Source: Lichenostomus cassidix (Eukaryota > Chordata > Aves > Passeriformes > Meliphagidae). From it: DNA of 64,000 nt. Position numbers and translations under genes: made by a program. The notes under the pieces are model-generated. The model was not told where the DNA came from. It did not search any database and saw nothing but the letters and a program-made list of their open reading frames with translations. Each line of letters begins with the position of its first letter. Within the stretch, counting starts at the first letter, position 1. The stretch spans positions 3,472,001 through 3,536,000 of the forward strand of contig VLJF02000033.1 in NCBI GenBank assembly GCA_008360975.2, given 5' to 3'. This document shows, one piece after another, positions 39,480 to 64,000 of the stretch.

Positions 39480-40618
39480 TTTCGCGGGGCTCTTTTTCTA
39501 TGGGGTTTGGAGGTTCTGGGGGGCTCAGGGTGTCTCAGTGCCTTTTCTGGGGTTCGCTGTATGCCGTGTCGGGGTTCAGCTGCCTCCCAAGGCCCCGCAG
39601 AGCGAGGTGACACTTGGGGACTGCAGTGGTTTTGAGTGGCCCAGAACATCAGCAAGGTATCTTTAACATCTAAGAGAAATTTAAACCCCTCAGTAGCTGG
39701 TGTAGTAAGCCTGAAGAAGTATCTGAGGGGTGGGGAGTGGCACAAAGATGGCTCCTGTGTGTGTTCTGAGTGAAATTTTTGGTAGTTTTTTATCAAGTCC
39801 AGCAGAGTCAATCTCTGATACCTCTGAAACTGATGGAGATGCTGCTGGCCAGGTTTGGGTCAATTAGAGGTTCTATTTATGCCTCTGTGAAAACGTATTT
39901 ATGAAATAGTAAAAACAAAAGTAGACACACACTTCTTTGTAGCTAGAGGAGGAGGAGGAGGAGGTAAAAATATATGAAGGGAGAACAACATGGAGACACC
40001 AAGGTGAGTGGAGAAGGTGGGGGAGGATGTCCTCCAGGCGCCGGAGCTGAAAACCCTCTGCTAGCCGTGCTGAAGTCCACGGGAGGAGCGGGAGGTTCCC
40101 CTGCAGCCCATGGAGCCCACAGGGGTGCAGAAATCCACCTACAGCCCACGCCAGAGGAGCAGGTGGATGCCTGGAGGAAGCTGTGATCCAGAGAGAGTCT
40201 CATCTAAAGAGTTCAAGCTGCAAAGGTCTTGCAAGGGAGAGAAAGGCCTTTTCTTTGCTCCTGGCATGGAAGCAGCCTGGCCTCGGCTCGGCAGAGTCTG
40301 CACCTTATGGACAAGAGGACTCATGTTGCAGTAGAATTCGGGTGAGATGTTGCTTGTGAGATCAGAGCCATGCCAAAGAAGTTCCCAGAGGACTGTCTCT
40401 CGTGGGAAGGACCCCGTGGCTAAGTAGAGGACCCCTCTCCCTGATGGACTGAGCAGAGAACAAACCCCTCACCCTGCCCCCTGCCCGTGCTGTTGGTTTG
40501 GAAAGAGGGAAGGGGGCTGAAAACATCTTCTTATGAGGGAGGGGGTGAGAGCAAGAGAACTGTCTAGAGAGAGAGATAAGCAGAGATAAAAAATATTTGT
40601 AGTAGAAAAATTGTAGAG
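39480..40618. other. Intergenic stretch, no gene recognised
   Basis: Mixed-composition sequence with a short (GGA)n run near 39945. No zinc-finger, bromodomain or receptor similarity is seen and the reading frames are short. It ends at the assembly gap. Confidence 0.5.
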
Positions 40619-41118
40619 NNNNNNNNNNNNNNNNNNNNNNNNNNNNNNNNNNNNNNNNNNNNNNNNNNNNNNNNNNNNNNNNNNNNNNNNNNNNNNNNNN
40701 NNNNNNNNNNNNNNNNNNNNNNNNNNNNNNNNNNNNNNNNNNNNNNNNNNNNNNNNNNNNNNNNNNNNNNNNNNNNNNNNNNNNNNNNNNNNNNNNNNNN
40801 NNNNNNNNNNNNNNNNNNNNNNNNNNNNNNNNNNNNNNNNNNNNNNNNNNNNNNNNNNNNNNNNNNNNNNNNNNNNNNNNNNNNNNNNNNNNNNNNNNNN
40901 NNNNNNNNNNNNNNNNNNNNNNNNNNNNNNNNNNNNNNNNNNNNNNNNNNNNNNNNNNNNNNNNNNNNNNNNNNNNNNNNNNNNNNNNNNNNNNNNNNNN
41001 NNNNNNNNNNNNNNNNNNNNNNNNNNNNNNNNNNNNNNNNNNNNNNNNNNNNNNNNNNNNNNNNNNNNNNNNNNNNNNNNNNNNNNNNNNNNNNNNNNNN
41101 NNNNNNNNNNNNNNNNNN
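40619..41118. other. Assembly gap, 500 N
   Basis: Exactly 500 N, a conventional placeholder for a gap of unknown size. The part of GABBR1 upstream of the TM2 exon, including the ligand-binding Venus-flytrap domain and the first transmembrane segment, is not found in the window and may lie in this gap or be missing. Confidence 0.95.
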
Positions 41119-43776
41119 AAAAAATGGAAAAAAAATTTAGAAAAAATTGGGAAAAATGCAGAAAAAATTGGGGAAAATTGGGAAAAAAATTGGGAAAAAA
41201 TTGGGAAAAAAATTGGGAAAAAATTGGGAAAAAATTGGGAAAAAATTGGGAAAAAATTGGGAAAAAATCAGAAAAATTTGGGAAAAAACACGAAAAAAAT
41301 AGGGATAAATTGGGAAAAAATGTGAAAAAAATGGGGAAAAATGGGAAAAAATATTGGGAAAAAATAGGGAAAAATGTGAAGAAACTTGGGAAGAAATGGA
41401 GAAAATATTGGGAAAAAATGGTAAAAAATGCGAAAAATTAGGAAAATTAGGGAAAAAATAGAGAAAAAATGGGGAAAAATAGGAAGAAAATGTAAAAAAA
41501 AATTGGGAAAAATTGGGAAAAAATGTGAAAAAAAATTGGGAAAAATGCAAAAAACATTAGGAAAAAGTTGGGGAAAATGTAAAAAAAATTTGGGAAAAAC
41601 AGGAAAAAATTGGGAAGGAATTGGAAAAAATGTAAAAAAAATTGGGAAAAATTGGGAAAAAATTGGGAAAAAATGCGAAAAAAATTGGGAAAAAATTGGG
41701 AAAAAACCGCAAAAAAATAGGGAAAAATGGGGGAAAAAATCACGAAAAAATAGGGAAAAATTGGGAAAAAATATTAAAAAAATGCAAAGAATTGGGAAAA
41801 AAATTGGGAAAAATTTCGGGAAAAATTTGGAAAAATTGGGAAAAAATTACAAAAATAGGAAAAACTAGGGGAAAAATTGGGAAAAATTGGCAAAAAATTG
41901 GGAAAAAATGGTGCAAAAATTGGGGAAAAATTGGGAAAAATTGGAAATGGTGAAAAAAATGGTGAAAAATGCAAAAAAAGGAAAAAATGCTAAAAAATGG
42001 GAAAAAATTGGAAAAAAATGCTAAAAAATTCAAGGAAAAATTGGGAAAAATTGGGAAAAACATGGAAAATCTTGGAATTCCAGATACATCCAGAACTCTC
42101 AGCCCTACCTGAACAACATGACAGCTGTTGGCTGCACTTTGGCTCTGGCTGCAGTTTTCCCGTGAAAAAATTGGGAAAATGGAAAAAATTTGGAAAAAAA
42201 ATGGGGAAAAAATGGGGGAAAAATGGGGAAAATTGGGGAAAAATTGCAAAAAGATTGGGAAAAAATTGGGAAAAAATGGGGAAAAAATTGTGGAAAAAAA
42301 TGGGAAAAAATGCGAAAAAAATCAGGAAAAAATTGGAAAAAATGGAAAAAAAGGGGAAAAAATTGGGGAAAAAAATGGGAAAAATGGGAAAAAATTGGGA
42401 AAAATGGGAAAAAAATGGGGAAAAATGCAAAAAATTGGGAAAATGGGAAAAAATGTGGAAAAATGTGGAAAAAAATTGGAAAAAAATTAGGAAAAAAATT
42501 AGGAAAAATTAAGAAAAAAATGGAAAAATTGGGAAAAAATGTTTAAAAATGGGGAAAAAATGCAAAAATTTGGGAAAAAATTGGGAAAAAATTGAAAAAA
42601 ATAGAAAATGGGGGGAAAATGTAAAAAAATAGGAAAAAATGGTAAAAAAGCAAAAAAATGTGAAAAAAATAGGAAAAAAAGGGGAAAAATGCAAAAAAAA
42701 TTGGGAAAAAATAGGAAAAAATTGGGAAAAAATTGTAAAAATAATTGTAAAAAATTTAGGGAAAAATGGGAAAAAATAGGAAAAAATGTTTAAAAAATGG
42801 GAAAAAAGAAAAAAAATAGGGAAAAAAGCGAAAAAATTCGAAAAAAAATGGAAAAAATTCGAAAAAAATTGGGAAAAATTGTAAAAAAAAATGGGAAAAA
42901 ATGCAAAAAATTGGGAAAACCTGGAAAACTTGGAATTCTCCTCAGGTACATCCAGAACTCTCAGCCCTACCTGAACAACATGACAGCTGTTGGCTGCACT
43001 TTGGCTCTGGCTGCAGTTTTCCCATGGAAAAATGGGGAAAAATTGGGAAAAATGGGAAAAAATAGGAAAAAAAAGGGAAAATGGGAAAAAAATTGGGGGA
43101 AAAATGGGAAAATTTGAAAAAAAATTGGGAAAAAATTGGGAAAACATGAAAAAAATTGGGAAAAATGGGGAAAAAATCAGGAAAAAATTCGAAAAAATGG
43201 AGAAAAAATTGGGAAAAAATTGGGAAAAAATCAGAAAAATTTGGGAAAAAACACGAAAAAAATAGGGAAAAATTGGGAAAAAATGTGAAAAAAATGGGGA
43301 AAAATGGGAAAAAATATTGGGAAAAAATAGGGAAAAATGTGAAGAAACTTGGGAAAAAATGGAGAAAATATTGGGAAAAATGGGAAAAAATGCGAAAAAA
43401 AAGGGGAAAAATAGGGAAAAAATAGGAAAAAAATGCAGAAAAAATTGGGAAAAAATAGTAAAAAAAAAGCTAAAAAATGGGAAAAATGTGAAAAAAATTT
43501 GGGAAAAATGCAAAAAAAATCAGAAAAAAATGGGGAAAATTTGAAAAAAATCGGGAAAACAGGGAAAAAATTTGGAATAAATTGGGGAAAAAATGCTAAA
43601 AAATGTTGAAAAAATTGGGAAAAAAAGAAAAAATTGGAAAAAAGTAAAAAATTGCAAAAATAGGAAAAAAAATTAAAAAAATGCAAAAAAATAGTAAAAA
43701 ATTCGGGAAAAATGGAAAAAAAATCAGAAAAAATTGGGAAAAATTGGGAAAAACATGGAAAATCTTGGAATTCCAG
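41119..43776 (+). repeat. GABBR1 intron of GGGAAAAAATT repeat with two copies of the TM2 exon 5' edge
   Basis: A/G-rich minisatellite (TTGGGAAAAAATTGGGAAAAA). Two copies of the acceptor and first part of the following exon ([17 protein letters not shown] to AAVFP) lie at 42084-42163 and 42946-43023. Both break off after TTTTCCC and have no donor. The segment 41230-41430 is closely similar to 43200-43400, a higher-order repeat of about 2 kb. Confidence 0.85.
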
Positions 43777-63894
<20,118 letters not shown>

Positions 63895-64000
63895 ACTAGG
63901 AAAAAAATCCGAAAAAAATCCGAAAAATTCTGAAAAAAAAATTTAATAATTGTAAAAACAACTGTAAAAAAATTGTAAAAAATCGTATAAAATTATGAAA

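Noticed and set aside
39974..40334. Small plus-strand coding regions before the gap
   Set aside because: Frames of 70-90 residues with no similarity, splice or start context.

Overview
The window looks like vertebrate, most likely bird, chromosomal DNA from an MHC-linked microchromosome region. The two flanking genes are recognisable from their translated exons: the C-terminal 509 residues of BRD2 (plus strand, about 1.5-32 kb) and the transmembrane core of GABBR1, the GABA-B receptor subunit 1 (plus strand, about 42-64 kb, running off the right edge). Between them lie two C2H2 zinc-finger genes arranged as an inverted pair (plus at 32.8-34.5 kb, minus at 39.4-37.5 kb), with two LTR-like segments and a GC-rich island in the spacer. 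A run of exactly 500 N (40619-41118) marks an assembly gap upstream of the GABBR1 exons.

BRD2: seven exons (1475-1840, 5575-5703, 9103-9351, 10670-10896, 12997-13301, 17602-17724, 27787-27917) join in compatible phases to 1530 nt, which is 510 codons including the stop. They cover the second bromodomain, the acidic/Ser region, the basic NLS, the ET domain and the Ser-rich C-terminus. A long, repeat-filled 3'UTR follows, ending near an AATAAA at 32043. GABBR1: exons at 43777, 45693, 47597, 50554 and 57473 plus copies of the next exon's start (60480-63894) cover TM2 to TM6. The exon at 57473 is two bases short in homopolymers, probably a consensus error.

The striking feature is that almost all intron sequence is low-complexity minisatellite (GGGATTTT-, CCAATTTTTG-, GGGAAAAATT-like words), and embedded in it are dozens of copies of exon edges together with their splice sites. 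Copies of an exon's 5' edge lie upstream of that exon and copies of its 3' edge lie downstream, so local tandem duplications across exon-intron boundaries explain them. Some copies have both splice sites and matching phase: three 162-nt BRD2 ET-domain copies and six 36-nt GABBR1 extracellular-loop copies could be spliced in without breaking the frame. The last BRD2 exon is preceded by fifteen decoy acceptors. Some introns switch strand polarity halfway, so their halves are roughly complementary. Several tracts contain only A and C and look like consensus drop-out, so part of the fine structure needs read-level confirmation.

Between BRD2 and the zinc-finger genes there is a textbook two-part CTCF site (32352-32385). 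Both zinc-finger genes have CCAAT-box promoters. No RNA gene or CRISPR array was recognised.
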